Positions 46,200 to 58,615 of a stretch of 64,000 nucleotides of DNA are shown here, piece after piece. The stretch comes from Haemonchus contortus. Lineage: Eukaryota > Nematoda > Chromadorea > Rhabditida > Trichostrongylidae. The stretch spans positions 12,334,505 through 12,398,504 of the forward strand of contig LS997565.1 in assembly GCA_000469685.2 (NCBI GenBank). The letters are read 5' to 3'. Both the position numbers and the translations under genes were made by a program. Below the pieces are notes generated by a model that did no database searches, had not been told where the DNA came from, and was given only the letters and a program-made list of their open reading frames with translations. The stretch's first letter is position 1. Each line of letters begins with the position of its first letter.

Positions 46200-47369
46200 A
46201 ATACATTACCCAAAAGTTGTTCTCAACAGGATATGAATAGAGACAATTAACGACGATTTGCTGAAAATTGTTGGTGATGACGTTGAGATTGCCTGCTATT
46301 CGAAATAGAGGGAATTATAGAGGAATAATCGTAGACAACTCCGTCGTCGGTCTGGATTTTACACACTTTGATCCATTTATATGTTATTGTACCTTTCGAA
46401 GGTGATGCAATACAGCTTTTTTTCAATTAGATCAGCCGCTTACACGTCCTTGAAAGAATCGTAACAGTCTGGGACTATCCGATCAAACATCTTCACTAAC
46501 GACTAAAGTTCGCGATCCCCATGGCACACAGGTGATTGGAAAGAGAACCACTGACCGTAGCTCAATGGATTCCTCAATACCACCCAGCGAGTGATGGTAC
46601 CAACCGACTACTGTCAGATGGAGTGCGCCAACTGATTTATGGAATAGGATCTTTCTGCACTTACGACTCTTCCGCTACCGAGATTCCGCTTGCCCTTGCC
46701 TTGTAATGGCTTTTATGCCATAGCTTATTAGCACTCACACGCACAGCTCGGTGAGCCGGTTAGGTAACATCAGCATTGGACCGATGGAGAGCCTGAAGCC
46801 CGGAAAGTACAAGGGCTCGAGATCCTTAGTTCACCTTAATTTAGTCCATAATTCGCCACACTGCGGGACTTTCGGTACTGCGGCGAAATGATAGTCAACA
46901 CCATATCAAACCATTGCCCTTTATATCGTCAAGCACCAAGGCTGAAAAAAGGTGAACTTTTACTGAAGTGAAAATTCTCAAGATTCACTCATGGTTGATA
47001 TCCTCTATGTAAACAAATACACGATCGTGATGTTTACCCATCGATACAGACAGGTACTGACTCAGTGCCACAGTGGATATCAACAATCTAGCTGGTCAAG
47101 GCAAAATTCGTCCTGAATGGTCAACCTACTCATCATTTTGGGTTTACATTTTCCATTCAAATGTAAGAGACGATTCGAAACCTTTGCGACGCACCATTCA
47201 CGCTCACAGATCCGCTGAAGTTCGTTCGGTCATCTCTCGAGGACTACTCAGATCCCTTTCATGGAAAAATTTTGCCCCTCTTTCACGAACAATCTGTGTA
47301 TTAGGTATACAGTGTTAGTCTGTTTGTAGAGTGGAATTTCAACGAAAAGGAACACGGGTTGTTTATGTT
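46200..47369. other. No gene recognised
   Basis: Follows the AAATAAATGAC stretch that probably ends the peptide gene. Open frames are short and lack splice support. Confidence 0.35.
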
Positions 47370-47625
47370 TTACCTGCAAAGTAATACTATCCCGTGGTGG
47401 CGGTGACTCATACTAGCGGTGTCGACAACGTGCACTACGTAAACAGATTGTCTGAAAAGTTTTGTCGCGTTGTTTGTTATTGACCTTGAAACCAGATGAA
47501 ATTCAAGTAATCCGTTATGCTGTTGCTGTCACAATTTATTTGCATTTTAGTTATGGATTGATTGTTTACTTCTTGGAACCTGTGCCTCTCGCTCACCCAT
47601 TTTTGACGCACTGGCGACGATGTCG
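47370..47625 (+). repeat. Dispersed repeat shared with 22.59-22.83 kb
   Basis: Second copy of the GTGACTCATACTAGCGGTGTC...GTTTACTTCTTGGAACC...CTCGCTCACCC repeat. Confidence 0.5.
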
Positions 47626-47879
47626 GTCATGTTGATAGGCAGTAACCCAGTTTGTGTCATAGGCTGATTTCACTGAATCCTGCCCACAAGTTTAATAACT
47701 ACGAACTCCCATTTTTTCCGTATCCTACTATTTCATTTTCCTGAGGTAGTTTGGCTGTCACGGATAACCCATTTATGTTCATGGTTCTTTGCTTTTAATG
47801 CCAAGTAGGATAGCTCACTTCATAAGAGGAAGAATAGGGTCTTGATCGTTGAACAAGCTCGTTTTTGGAATTTTTTTTC

Positions 47880-48150
47880 AGCCAGAATGGTCGTTGAATC
47901 ATTTGCCCCTTACACAATGACTTGCGGAGACCATCAGATGAGCAATTCGGTGTTTTTACCTCCCACTGAAACGACCATTCCAGAAAAAGGCATGGTTTAG
48001 TACAACCCCAGATCTCCCTATACGGTTGAAAATGGGTCCCTGATTCGACTGGAAAGACAAGAGTCAGAATATCGATCCGGGATCCAAACCGCTGACCATG
48101 CTTGTGAGAGAGCGCGCTTCTCGCCTCTACACCAACTCCCCACATCTCAT
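47880..48150 (-). repeat. tRNA-derived SINE, reverse, diverged
   Basis: TTACACAATGACTTGCGGAG, GATCCGGGATCCAAACC (B-box complement) and CTACACCAACTCCCC (A-box complement). A sister copy occupies the same place in the next serpin block at 60.68-60.93 kb. Confidence 0.7.
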
Positions 48151-48249
48151 TTCATACCAGAGCATCAGAGCACAATTAGAAAACTGTTCGTATATCACTG
48201 TAATTTGCAGAACTTTTACTTTTAATAAGCATTAACATTATAAGAAGTA

Positions 48250-48660
48250 CCTGATCTGATTACCCTTCCTGCAACCAACGTGAACTCGGTTCTTCAATTG
48301 GTGCCTACTATTATTCTTGTCCGCTCTGTACAATAGTCTCTTAGGAGCGAAACACTTTGTCAACAGCGAAATTAGGGTCGTCATTCGATTTTTTTGCAGC
48401 TCCACGTGACGACTCATCCACTCTCATTGTTTAATTCGAAATTTCATCACTCATAGTAGCAACATAAAAGCAGGTTCAGGTGAGCATGCAGCCACCGTTC
48501 GACCCCGTTTAATGTAGCGGCTCTATTACATTTCTAGGAACACTGAAATTTCGAAAAGTTAGCCACAACGCTCTCATCATTTGGTTTTTTATTACATTCT
48601 TTCTTAATTCCCAGTCTTATCAGCTTATCATGACGATCTTTACCTGAAGACCACTCTCAG
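48250..48660 (+). repeat. Dispersed block repeat, serpin D copy
   Basis: Shares CTGATTACCCTTCCTGC, GTCCGCTCTGTACAA, AGGAGCGAAAC and the GCGGCTCTATTACATTTCTA region with 61.03-61.44 kb, and its first part with 37.7-37.9 kb. Confidence 0.65.
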
Positions 48661-48696
48661 GACGCTATGTTGCAGTGATGCGTGATAGATGTTTGC

Positions 48697-49205
48697 TTGA
48701 AGGCACAGTTTACAATAAAAATGGTTTCTGAGATTTCCCTATAGTATGAATTCAAGCTCCCCTTATATCATACGTGTCTTATAAGGGCGGAAAATGTCCT
48801 GGGTAAGAAACAATAAGGAACCAGAGATTGGATCGTGTGCATGCCACACCCATAGTGGACGTGTTTCACCGGCCTTGTAGAGGCTGCACCATCCACAAGG
48901 AAACCAATGTAGGAAGTTCAAACAATTTGTCATAACCCATGGTGACGGTGGAAGGCAGTTTAGCATAATTTCGGCTTGATGTAGTCATCTCTTTGCACAA
49001 TGAGAGCAAGTTAAATCTGGTCCAAACACTCCTTACATGCCATCCCGTCATGGTGATCTCGTACAACCTTCACTTCCACTACTTTTGAAAAGTCTCAAAG
49101 TGAGCGGATTTCCCCATTTTCTTCGCTACCATTACTCCTCTACATAAACACTTCCGCTTTAGCCTAAAAAGGGTACCTCTAAATCATTGTGAACTGTGCC
49201 TTTAA
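48697..49205 (+). repeat. TIR element (TTAAAGGCACAG family), copy h
   Basis: Starts TTGAAGGCACAGTTTACAAT...AATGGTTTC and ends GGGTACCTCTAAATCATTG then TGAACTGTGCCTTTAA. 509 bp. Confidence 0.9.
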
Positions 49206-49404
49206 CGTAGGCTACTTTTCCCCTTCCTTAGTCACAGAAACGAAAAGCATGGAAAAAGTCCACGCTAACTTATACAAAAAAGAAGTATAGTCATTACGCT
49301 TACATTTTTGTGGCCCTTCCCTTGGTATCCTGTCCAAAATTGTACGGCGAGCTGCTGGACCGTTTTCTACTGGTTGCATTTCTAATGCCATCCGATCATG
49401 ACGG

Positions 49405-49650
49405 GTAACGGAACTTCTCCCCGATTGCGGCATTCTCCCTTGCGGCATGCGGCAAATGTCACTGCAATCACCGTACCCCCCCCCCCCCCCCCCCCCCCCC
49501 CGCCAATGGAATTGAAGGGAGCGGCCAGCTAATTCAAATAATTAAAGGACTCCCTACCTCACAAATTGCGCGCTCCAATCTTCCATCGCAATCCTGCGAT
49601 AGGCGGCGGGTGCGGCATGCGCGACGCCGTCTTCGGGGAGATGTTCCCGG
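49405..49650. repeat. GC-rich foldback with a 26-base C run
   Basis: CGGAACTTCTCCCCGA at about 49,410 is matched, inverted, by TCTTCGGGGAGATGTTCCCG at about 49,640. An uninterrupted run of 26 C lies at 49476-49501. A related CGGAACTTCTCCCGA segment occurs at about 52,095, and AACTTCTCCCCGAAAATCGC at about 38,505. Confidence 0.7.
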
Positions 49651-49789
49651 ACCCGATCATGACCTATTACTAAGGTGCATTCTTGTCAATGAACTAGCTA
49701 ACAAATGTTGACAGTTTTTAGCAGTATCCTGTACTCTTCCTTAGTTACAAATGATAGTGAGCACAGTAAATCTCCTCCTTAATGACATC

Positions 49790-50000
49790 TTAGCACTATA
49801 GGACCCCGTTATAACATTTTGGTGTACCTGTTGTCTATGTATGAGTAATGTTGTTCAGTGGTTTTCTATTTTCCGGGTGACTAAGTCGCAAAGCACAGCG
49901 GTGTGCGAGTTTTTGTCTAGAGAGAAACTCGATCCGTGATGTCTCTTACAATGGTTACATACCAATTTCAACCGGATAGTCTCATGGGAAAAAGGATTTA
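49790..50000 (+). repeat. Serpin-associated upstream repeat, serpin D copy
   Basis: TGTCTATGTATGAGTAATG...AAGTCGCAAAGCACAGCG...GTCTAGAGAGAAACTCGATC...CATACCAATTTCAACC matches the copies at 24.5, 38.2 and 62.2 kb. Confidence 0.6.
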
Positions 50001-50589
50001 ATACCGCTGAAATCGGATAATGAACAGCTCATGGCAACGATAGTTCCAGAACGGTTTGTCATGACGAATGGGTCTTATTCTATGCTTAGGGTAGATGACC
50101 ACACTCCGACGATGCTTTCATGGGCATACTTCTGGTTATTTCATGATTCATGAGGTTTTATGACGTCTGAATATTTCATGATTTTGCTCTTCCCATTCTT
50201 TGATTCTTCTAGTGTATTGTTACAACTGCAAAAAAAAACTTCCTTGTTCTGCTTTGGTCTTTTATGACGCCTTTCCTTTCAAGGCTAAACAGCTATAAAT
50301 GAAGTACTCTCTGCTTCAAGAGCTCCCTCTGGAATTTTTCACTTCTTTCCGTTTTTGTTTGACCTTCAAGCTTTTAAAATAGCTAAATTGCTATTCAGTC
50401 AATGAAAATGCGCTGTTCTGGGTGTGACCCAGGCTCCGGTTTTGTGACTTTTTCCATAGCGTTTTTTTGTCGTCACACTCAATATTTCCCATCATCGTTT
50501 GTGTTTCTAAACCTCCTCAACATGCTTCTGATCACTTTTGAAACATGCCTTTAAGATTTCGCTCAAGTCACCAATAAATCTGTTCAGGA

Positions 50590-53500
50590 ATGTTTCCATC
50601 TGTCGAAACTGACTTTGGCCTTAGTATGCTGAGGTATGCTTCGGCTAACGACTCTGTGGTGGTGTCGCCGATTTCCGTGATCTTCGCTTTGGCCATGATC
50701 CAAGCGGGCTCAAAAGGGACCACGAAGTCCCAAATAAATTCAGTCATCTCAAAGGGTCAGGAGCGTGGTCTAACACTTTCAAGCCTTGATAATATATGTA
50801 TCATCGAATGTTTTCAGGAGCGTCAGATAACGAAGTGGAACAGTATTACTCGAAGCTCTTCCATCAAATCACAAACTCAAAAAATGGCGTGAAGAGCAGG
50901 ATAGCTAATGGATTTTTCCTGAAGTTGGTGAAATTATCATAATAACTCATCATCAATCAATCGCATCTGATATTTCCAGTAAGCAGTTCAAAATTGAGAA
51001 CGACTATGAGCAAACCATCAAAAAGGCATACGAGGCAAAAGTTGAAGCTTTGGATTTTGGGAGAGCAAAGGAAGCTGCTAAGGTAAATTCTGCATTTTCC
51101 AGCCCACCCTAACATCACTTCAGAAAATTCAGACTGCCGGAGCTTTTTCAGGTCATTGATGGTTTCATAGCTAACACTACTGAGGGGAAAATTCGCGATA
51201 TGGTGAATGAAGGCTCTGTTGAAGGTACTCTGTGCCGCTGTTTCTACGACTCACGTAATGGGGAAAGCCATCTGGATCCTTGTCTTAATACCTTTAAACG
51301 CCTCTATGGTTTGGAGATACTGAACATCATCTTACAGGCGCATACTCCTTGATCGTCAATGCCATCTATTTTACTGCTGAGTGGAAATTCAAATTCTACA
51401 AGAGCTCAAATACGAACGGCACATTCTACAGATCTGCCAGCAACGAACGGCAGGTTGGTTTCATTAGCTCAAAGAAACTGGCTTGTTCTTTTATGTTTTT
51501 GCATTATGACTTCCTTTTGTTGTTAAGAGTAGGGGAACAAGAGGGGAAATAGTAGGGACTGAAGCTTATTAGGGTAACTTTGACGAAAGGATCTTACGAT
51601 GGTTGAAGTGTAGTGGAGACAGAACTTTGCGGCAATACATTTCATTCACGATGTGATTCATTCATAGACGCACTCACGATAACTCCGAGATACCATTTTG
51701 AAATCAAAAAGAGGAGTGTAGATTGAAATTGCCGCAGAGTGGCGATAAAACCGAGAAAATCTGTAAGGTTCACAAACCATAAAGCTTTCCAAAAGTGGTG
51801 AAAGCCAATGTTTGTACGAGATTACCATGAGGGAAATGCTATGGGAGCTTTTGGGCCAGATTCCAGTTATGCGGTTGGGTAAGGAGCTGGCAAAGTTGAA
51901 CCAAAAATGTCCAAAATTGTCTTCGACTTTCGCCATCGGTCATAACTAGACATTTCAATTTCCAACGTAGGAGGTGCCACTTGTAGGCAGCGCGGCCTCT
52001 ACAACATGGAGGCTGTCGAGCTAGAGTCGGATTTACCTGAATTTCCGTTTCTGAACCTTCGATCCCTTAAAAACATCACCACAGAACAACCGGGTGGCGG
52101 AACTTCTCCCGATTTCCCACGTTCGCTTTGCGGCGAGCGGCAAATCTTTTTTCATCGTCTCGCGGCTTCAAACTGCTATTACTATACTTAGCTCGCCTCC
52201 CGGTCGAACGATAGGACACCACATTTTTTGTTGACTGCCTTTCTTTTTTGATTGATTTTGATTCTGTTTCTTTGATTCTTTTTGTTTTCTTTTTTCATGT
52301 TTAATAGACTTGGACTGTTCGGAATGGCCGCTTCTGTATTATCTACGATCAAACTGCATTGGTGGGAGTATAAACGTTTCCACACCCTCTGACAATCTTG
52401 AACGACAGACCGCGCCCTGCACCATCATCTAACCGTTCCAGAGTGAATGTCTGTCAATTTTGCGTGGAGTTTTTATTATTTACTCCAACCATTTTCTGTG
52501 CTGGCTTAAAAGGTTTATCACCAATGCCATAGTCCAACCATGTCATTCGAAGGCAACTTGGTGTGGTCACAACAGAGTAACTACTAACGCTATGACATTT
52601 CATCAGTCTTTAATACAGCGGCATTTTGCTCTTCCACGAAACCTTTTTCTTTATAATTGCTTTTATTGCCACACCAGTTGGGCTACGCCCGCTAAAGCGT
52701 GCACCACATATCCACTACCGCTTACTACGACTTGCTAGAGGACCCAATATGAACAGTATCGGTTGACTTCCCATTCCTTAGCTGTCTCCTTACCGCGCTC
52801 ACGTGACATTCACACTTTTCGTCGTTCCTACGTGACTTTCGGAGAGACGCACAATTGGGCAAAATTACCGCTTTATATATCGGGACAGCCGGACCGCCTG
52901 GTTGACGCCGGGCTTCCCTCTTTCTTGAGATAGAGTTTGTGTAAAAGGCAAATAGCATACTCATTCTTTGGAACGAACGATACTTTTTGAAACACGAAGT
53001 TCGATAGAGGAATAATAGGGCGTGCAAACGATATTCAAAATGTGCCGATGCCTGTGCCTTTGATTAGAATCTGTCTGTCTCTATCTGTCGCTGTTGATGT
53101 TAAAAATAATGACTCACTGAAGATTCAACTGGTAGGCATTCAAAGCCTTGAATGGTATTCAGAAATGTTGTCGAGTCATAATAATACCATTATCAAATGT
53201 CTTTATTAATGTAGCTCCTTTTCTCTACAGATAGAGCATTAAATGAGAATCCAAGCTTATTAGCAGTCGGATAGCATGTTTTGCCATGAATTATATCAGA
53301 GCATAGAGGAACCGTGACCCTTCACTGAATCGCAAACTTCGCTGGGTAGCGGTCGTAAGTAAGAAGTGACCCTAACTTCATTAGCGGTCCCTATCTGTGC
53401 ACTTACTCTCCTGTCGAATGAAACATATTGAAGAATCAAAGCTAGATCGTAAATAACAAAGGCACTAGGATCCAATTGGTGATTGGGTCTTGTTCTCTAA

Positions 53501-56029
53501 GGCCTCCTCTATCGTCAGTGTTCCCCATCCTGCCTCCTCTACTCCTATTGATTCTGCTCTTCAAGTCCACGGGATTACGATTTATGGATTTTCGCTTAGA
53601 AATTTATTTCGTACAAACCCCTCCCCCAGTGGGCGGAGTTCGGTCCTACTACTCACCATATGTGTTCCCGTCTTGCCGCCTATACTCCCGCCAAGTTTGA
53701 ACGCGTTAGGACCAAACTGACAATTTTGGCGCAAACCCTGCCACTGTGACCCGATCCAGCCACCCACCATAGTGTTTCCACCCTGCCTTGGGTACTCCTA
53801 CCAAATTTGAACTTTCTGGGTTTATAGGGACAGGAGCTATGATTTTCCGCTGAAACAGTTATTTTGCACAAACCCCGCCCCCCGTGAGCGGAGTCCGGTC
53901 CTGCCACCCACCATATGTGTCCCCATCCTGCCCCTGTGCTCTTACCAAATTTGAACGTCCGAGGTCCACGGGACAGGAGTTATGAATACAGACAAACAGA
54001 CATACGCGAGCTCTTTATATAAAATAAAGGATTGTTGCTTATTGTTATCTTATTTGAGTGAGAGAGGTACCAAAAGTGGCGTTACGTGCAAAAAGAGTAA
54101 AAAACGGAAGTTTTTATACCTTCACGTCAGAGAAAGTAGTGCTCCCTAAGACATCTAGCATATGGAATAACCAGTCGGTTCGACCGGCTAACGCAGGGCA
54201 TCCCTCTTTTTTCGGCAAACTTGTAGTAATCGACTGATTCTCCACCCCTTCTGAACAAATAATATTCTCCCGTTCACGAACGAACGTTTTCTACACAGCA
54301 CTAACAGAGCAGTGCAAATGGCATTCAGTTTAAGTCGGTGCTTACGTCTTTAATCTTTAAGGCGGTCTCAATCTTTGGCTCTCACCAATGATTCAACTGC
54401 TAGTTAAGCAAAGCCCTGGGCGATACTCACAAATGTTTTGAGTGATGATAACATAATTATCAGATATCGTAATCAGAAGAAATTTTTCTTTGCAGGGATA
54501 TCATTAAATGAGAATTTCTGATGACTGGCAGTCGGTTAAGATTCGTCGCGAATGGTATCGAACAAAAGGGATCCTACAATGAGTCACAAACCTTGCTGGT
54601 AGCGGTCGTAATCTAATAGCAAGAAATGAACAAAATTCTCATCCGCTTATCGTATTGCCACTAATGGGTCCCTATCACTATTTTGCCCCTCACTTTTGTC
54701 ACATTACTCTACCATCCCGTGTTATAGAATGTAACATACTGAACAGTCAAAGCTGCATCGTAAATACCGAAGACGTTAGGATTTTGATCGGTAGGTGGTT
54801 CTTGCTCTCTTAAACCTCTTATCTTCCTTCAACCGCATCAGTTATTATCGGTTCTTGTCACCGTAAAATGCCGAGGTTCCACTGTTTATACGAAAAGCCG
54901 TAATCCCACCAAATTTAAACTCTTTGGGTCCACGAAAACAGGAACTTCCGGTTGGACACACACACCGACACACACGAACACCCCGACAAACCAACAGACA
55001 CGCTTGGCGAATCATATATAGTAGGATAGGACGGATGTTTAAACATATGTGTGGTGAAAAGAACACCTATTTGTTATCTTGCAAGCGCTATTACGAGTTC
55101 AATCCACAACAACTGAGTGACGGGAACACAGCTTAATTTCTTTTGTTCTTCCACATTTGGAAATGGAAACGCGTCATTCCATTTCAGGTTGAATACATGA
55201 ATGATTTTGATGAGCACAGGCTTTACGCGGAAGACAACGATCTCCAAGTTCTTTCCCTTCAGTATTTGGATACCTCATACGCACTCAATATCTTCTTGCC
55301 CAAAAGCAGGTGAGGAAGCACTACATGATGAATAACATAAAAATGAGCCTGATGCAACGCAAAAATGGAACGGAGAAACCAAATTTTAATCATTTTCATA
55401 GATTTCTAGCATTATTACAGATTTGGCCTTAACGACGTCCGATCAAAGCTTACTGGAGAGCGAATTCAAAACATTCTGTCGAAGCTGAAACAAACCTACA
55501 TATCGGTACATTTATCGAGCCTTTGGAAGGGTCTAAAAGCGTTTCTGAAAAGCGTGTAAAATGTGGAGAGAAAGAAGTCGGGGGAGGAACTGGAAATAAA
55601 ATTGTTTTTTCTGGTAATAACCTCTTTCACAGATTTCAATCCCGAAGATGAGTATCAAGACGGACTTCGGACTCAAGAAGGCGTTGATTGGCATGGGTGT
55701 TACGGAGATGTTCAGCGACAAAGCTAACTTGACCGGAATCAGCAAAGATCCTCCGCTCAAAGTCTCCGATGCTGCTCACAAAGCCATAATTGAGGTAGTT
55801 AGATTTTCCACATTCTTTTCGTTCGGAAACTCATTTGGATGCTCTTCTTCATGAGGGAAATTTCATTCAGGTTGATGAGGACGGAACGACAGCAGCGGCT
55901 GCTACATTTTTCAAGATCATACCATTGTCCGCTGTCATGGAAGAACCAGTGAAGTTCGAAGCCAATCATCCGTTTTTGTTCATTCTCACCAAGGATAACA
56001 ATCCTTTGTTCATAGGTCAATTTGTGTGA
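50590..56029 (+). CDS. Serpin D, leaderless protease inhibitor (363 aa), with a giant intron
   Basis: Nine exons with serpin A lengths: 50590-50755, 50818-50923, 50980-51082, 51152-51224, 51338-51453, 55188-55309, 55421-55505, 55633-55794 and 55871-56029 (1,092 nt, all open). N-terminus MFPSVETDFGLSML; hinge EDGTTAAAAT; loop FFKIIPLSAVMEEP with predicted P1 Leu (PL|SA), unlike the Glu of serpins A and C; signature FEANHPFLFIL. A Leu at P1 would fit chymotrypsin- or elastase-like targets. Intron 5 is 3,734 bp, against 304 bp in serpin A and 536 bp in serpin C, and is filled with repeats. The frame is intact on both sides, so I treat it as one gene, but splicing across this intron is not proven. 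Confidence 0.93.
53115..54815 (+). repeat. Nested repeats inside serpin D intron 5
   Basis: Two diverged direct copies of about 400 bp (53,115-53,510 and 54,385-54,815) share ATTAAATGAGAAT, GGTAGCGGTCGTAA, GAATGTAACATACTGAA-like and GATCGTAAATA words. Between them about 130-bp units repeat three times (about 53,580-53,990), each with ACAAACCCCGCCCC-, CCACCCACCATA- and CCAAATTTGAAC-like words. Confidence 0.75.
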
Positions 56030-56392
56030 ATACCATGGTTAATTTGCAAAATGTTCAATGTGCGTTATGTTCTCTTGTTAATATAAATCTTGCACCTCAC
56101 TGTACTGTGTCAAATGCATGCGCCACCTATACGAAGACTTTGAACAGCTATAGAATAAGATGAAGGTGAAAATGTGGTGGAGAAGATCTCCCATCGGATC
56201 TGCTCCTCTGACGCAAAGGGCTGGAGTGCAGAGGAGGGTGCAGCGCCGGATTTGCGGGCTAACAGTAGTGCATGAAGCCAATTCTGAACCTAAGTAAGGC
56301 TTCCTTTGAAGCGTCACACTGGGGTGAGTGATATGTTGATCGTGTGTTGTCGGAACGTTGGACTAGAAAATAAAGTGGTCGATGGGATACTA

Positions 56393-57910
56393 CACTGGTG
56401 TGCAAAACTTAGGGACGAAAGCAATGTTCGATTACTGTACCTCTGCCAGACGACAGAGCTTGATGAAATTATACCGTGCTAATATATGATCATTGCGGTA
56501 TTGCACAGGGCGCAGCTAACAGAAAATCTAAATAGGAAGAGCAGATAAGACATTTTTATTGAAAGGTGCCAATTACACACAGCTCCTCACAATTTATCCT
56601 ATTACTTCAAAAAAACCGAGGCGGTTTCTAATAGGGTGTGTGATTACCACGGACAGCAGTAAATGCTCTGCAACGCGATCCCATACTTTCCATGAGGCTG
56701 GAAATGAGCTATTGAGGTAGGGCATTTCACTCCTCTATCAGCGCAATAGACATTTGTTGGATGGTGCATTTGGACGTGCTGCAATGCCTCTACCCAGTGC
56801 ATCCTACACGTGCTCCATGGGATTCAGATCGGGAAACGGGCAGGCCACTCCATTCGCTTGATAACCTCCTGTGTCAAGAGCTCTTCCACCTAAGCTGTTC
56901 GAAGCAGTCGCGCATTGTTATCCATAAAAATGAATTAAGAGCTCACTGCAGCCTTGAAAAGATACACATTAGAGAGGAGTTCCTTTTCACAGTAACGCCG
57001 ACTGTTGAGGGTCCCACGCTCAAAAATGTGGAGGTCAGTACGGTTACGAAGCATGATGCCTCCCCATACCATAACATCTCGGCCACCAGAACGATCAAGT
57101 TCCACAACGTTTCTGAAAGACGTGCGTGTCCCCACCTCTGGCCATGAGGGTGCGTCCAGAATCGCTACCCAGACTTAATCTGCTCCCATCCGAAAAAAGC
57201 ACATGGCCCCTTTTCTTATCGGTCCGTTCGTTATGCTACTGGTACCACCCTAAACGGTCTCACCGATTTGCGAGGGTCAAAGGAACACTACGAAGCTATC
57301 GTGGGGAGAAGAGACCGCAACAATGCAGTCGTCGTGCCACTGTAGTGAGTGGGATGGCTTGCCTTGAAATCTTGTTAAATGACATTGCAGTCAAAGAAGC
57401 TGACTGAAGTGGATCTCTTCTTGCCTGCTGCACAATGTAGCGGTCATACCTTAGTGTAGTTGTTCTTGGTCGACCACCTCCTCTCCTTCGTGCAGCAGTA
57501 TCAGGGGTTTGGAGTGCTCTCTCGTGCACGTGAAACAACGCTGTGAGCGATACTAGGTCCCTGAGCTGCAGTCGTCATGATTCGACCTTTTTCGATTTTC
57601 TCGGTGATCCTTCTCGTGCCAAGTCATCCAGACGATGTCTGCGGGACATGATGTATAGAAGGATAACACCCCAGTACTTGGTAGCTACTGACTGATTGAC
57701 AAAAATTTTTCGTACCTATCAGGTGCCTCGACTTGTCCGGGTAGCCATATTTCTCGCTTCATTTGAACTATTCCTCCACGAAGGGATGTCCAAAATCTTG
57801 TGCATAACCATCATAGGTCTGGCAATATACTCCCACACTTTCATCTATTTCCAGTCCTCAATGTTTTATGTTACATTATCCATCTCGTCCCTAAGTTCTG
57901 CACACCAGTG
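56393..57910 (-). mobile_element. Tc1-like element, complete ends, dead transposase (1,518 bp)
   Basis: Inverted ends CACTGGTGTGCAAAACTTAG...GACGA on the left and TCGTCCCTAAGTTCTGCACA...CCAGTG on the right, about 26 bp with one mismatch. TA flanks both sides (56391-56392 and 57911-57912). The minus strand carries transposase pieces in order: a start MSRRHRLDDLAREGSP near 57,650, RPRTTTLRYDRYIVQQARRD near 57,450, GGRDVMVWGGIM near 57,070, MDNNARL near 56,920 and ARFPDLNPMEHV near 56,840. The VMVWGGI and PDLNPMEH words are typical of Tc1 DD34E enzymes. Stops and frameshifts inactivate it. It lies about 360 bp after the serpin D stop. Confidence 0.92.
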
Positions 57911-57912
57911 TA

Positions 57913-58462
57913 TTTCACCAGGAAAATGAAGACGCTCGAACACGAGAGCATTTCTTTGATTACTTCTTCATCGACGAGCCTTTCTGGTATGGAATGTCGC
58001 GGGAACTCATATCAATCGCTCCGTTTGGATTACGGATTTGTGTTTCACCTGTTATCACGAACGCTACAAATTTAGCACAACGATCCCGAGGTTCCAGCAG
58101 CTAATACTCAATTTTTCTCATCACTAGGAACATTGATAGTGTAAAATTGAAAAAATTGGAGACCTGCCAGCAAACGTATCAGTGACTACATTTCTATACC
58201 GGATAGTCTCCACTGCCTCCCGTCCACGAGGTACTTCGATCCGCATTGTATAAAGTAGGCTAACACTGAAGAAGATAGGCCTAACCTTCGCTCCTCATCT
58301 ACTTTATATTAATTTATTTATTTTGCAGACTAGGTGCGCATTAGCAAAAATAATAGGGAATTAATACAGAGCTAGACAACACAGAAAATTCAAGTTAAAT
58401 GGAACCCATATCGCTATATCGCGCTACCGTATACGTGTTTCGGTCATAGAATCACGCTGGGC
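57913..58462. other. No gene recognised
   Basis: AT-rich sequence between the Tc1-like element and the small secreted frame. No motif seen. Confidence 0.35.
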
Positions 58463-58615
58463 ATGGACATAACAATATACTTCTATCCCCTCGTCCTTCT
58501 CGTTCCCCAATCATTGCACTTTGACTCCGAGAGCGGTCTCAACTTTCAAGAGCAAAAGAACATCATCGAAGATGCCCTCAAACTCCAACTACAATCAAAG
58601 GGTAGTGAAACCTAG
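58463..58615 (+). CDS. Possible small secreted peptide (50 aa)
   Basis: ATG at 58463 opens a frame with a signal-peptide-like start (MDITIYFYPLVLLVPQSL) followed by a polar, amphipathic stretch (SGLNFQEQKNIIEDALKLQL) and a stop after KGSET. A donor-like GGTAGTG near the end means it could also be a first exon. No family recognised. Its place after serpin D parallels the secreted-peptide genes after serpins A and C, but it shares no sequence with them. Confidence 0.4.
   Translation: MDITIYFYPLVLLVPQSLHFDSESGLNFQEQKNIIEDALKLQLQSKGSET

Noticed and set aside
53476..53907. Pro/Leu-rich open frames on both strands
   Set aside because: They fall in the threefold 130-bp tandem repeat within serpin D intron 5.
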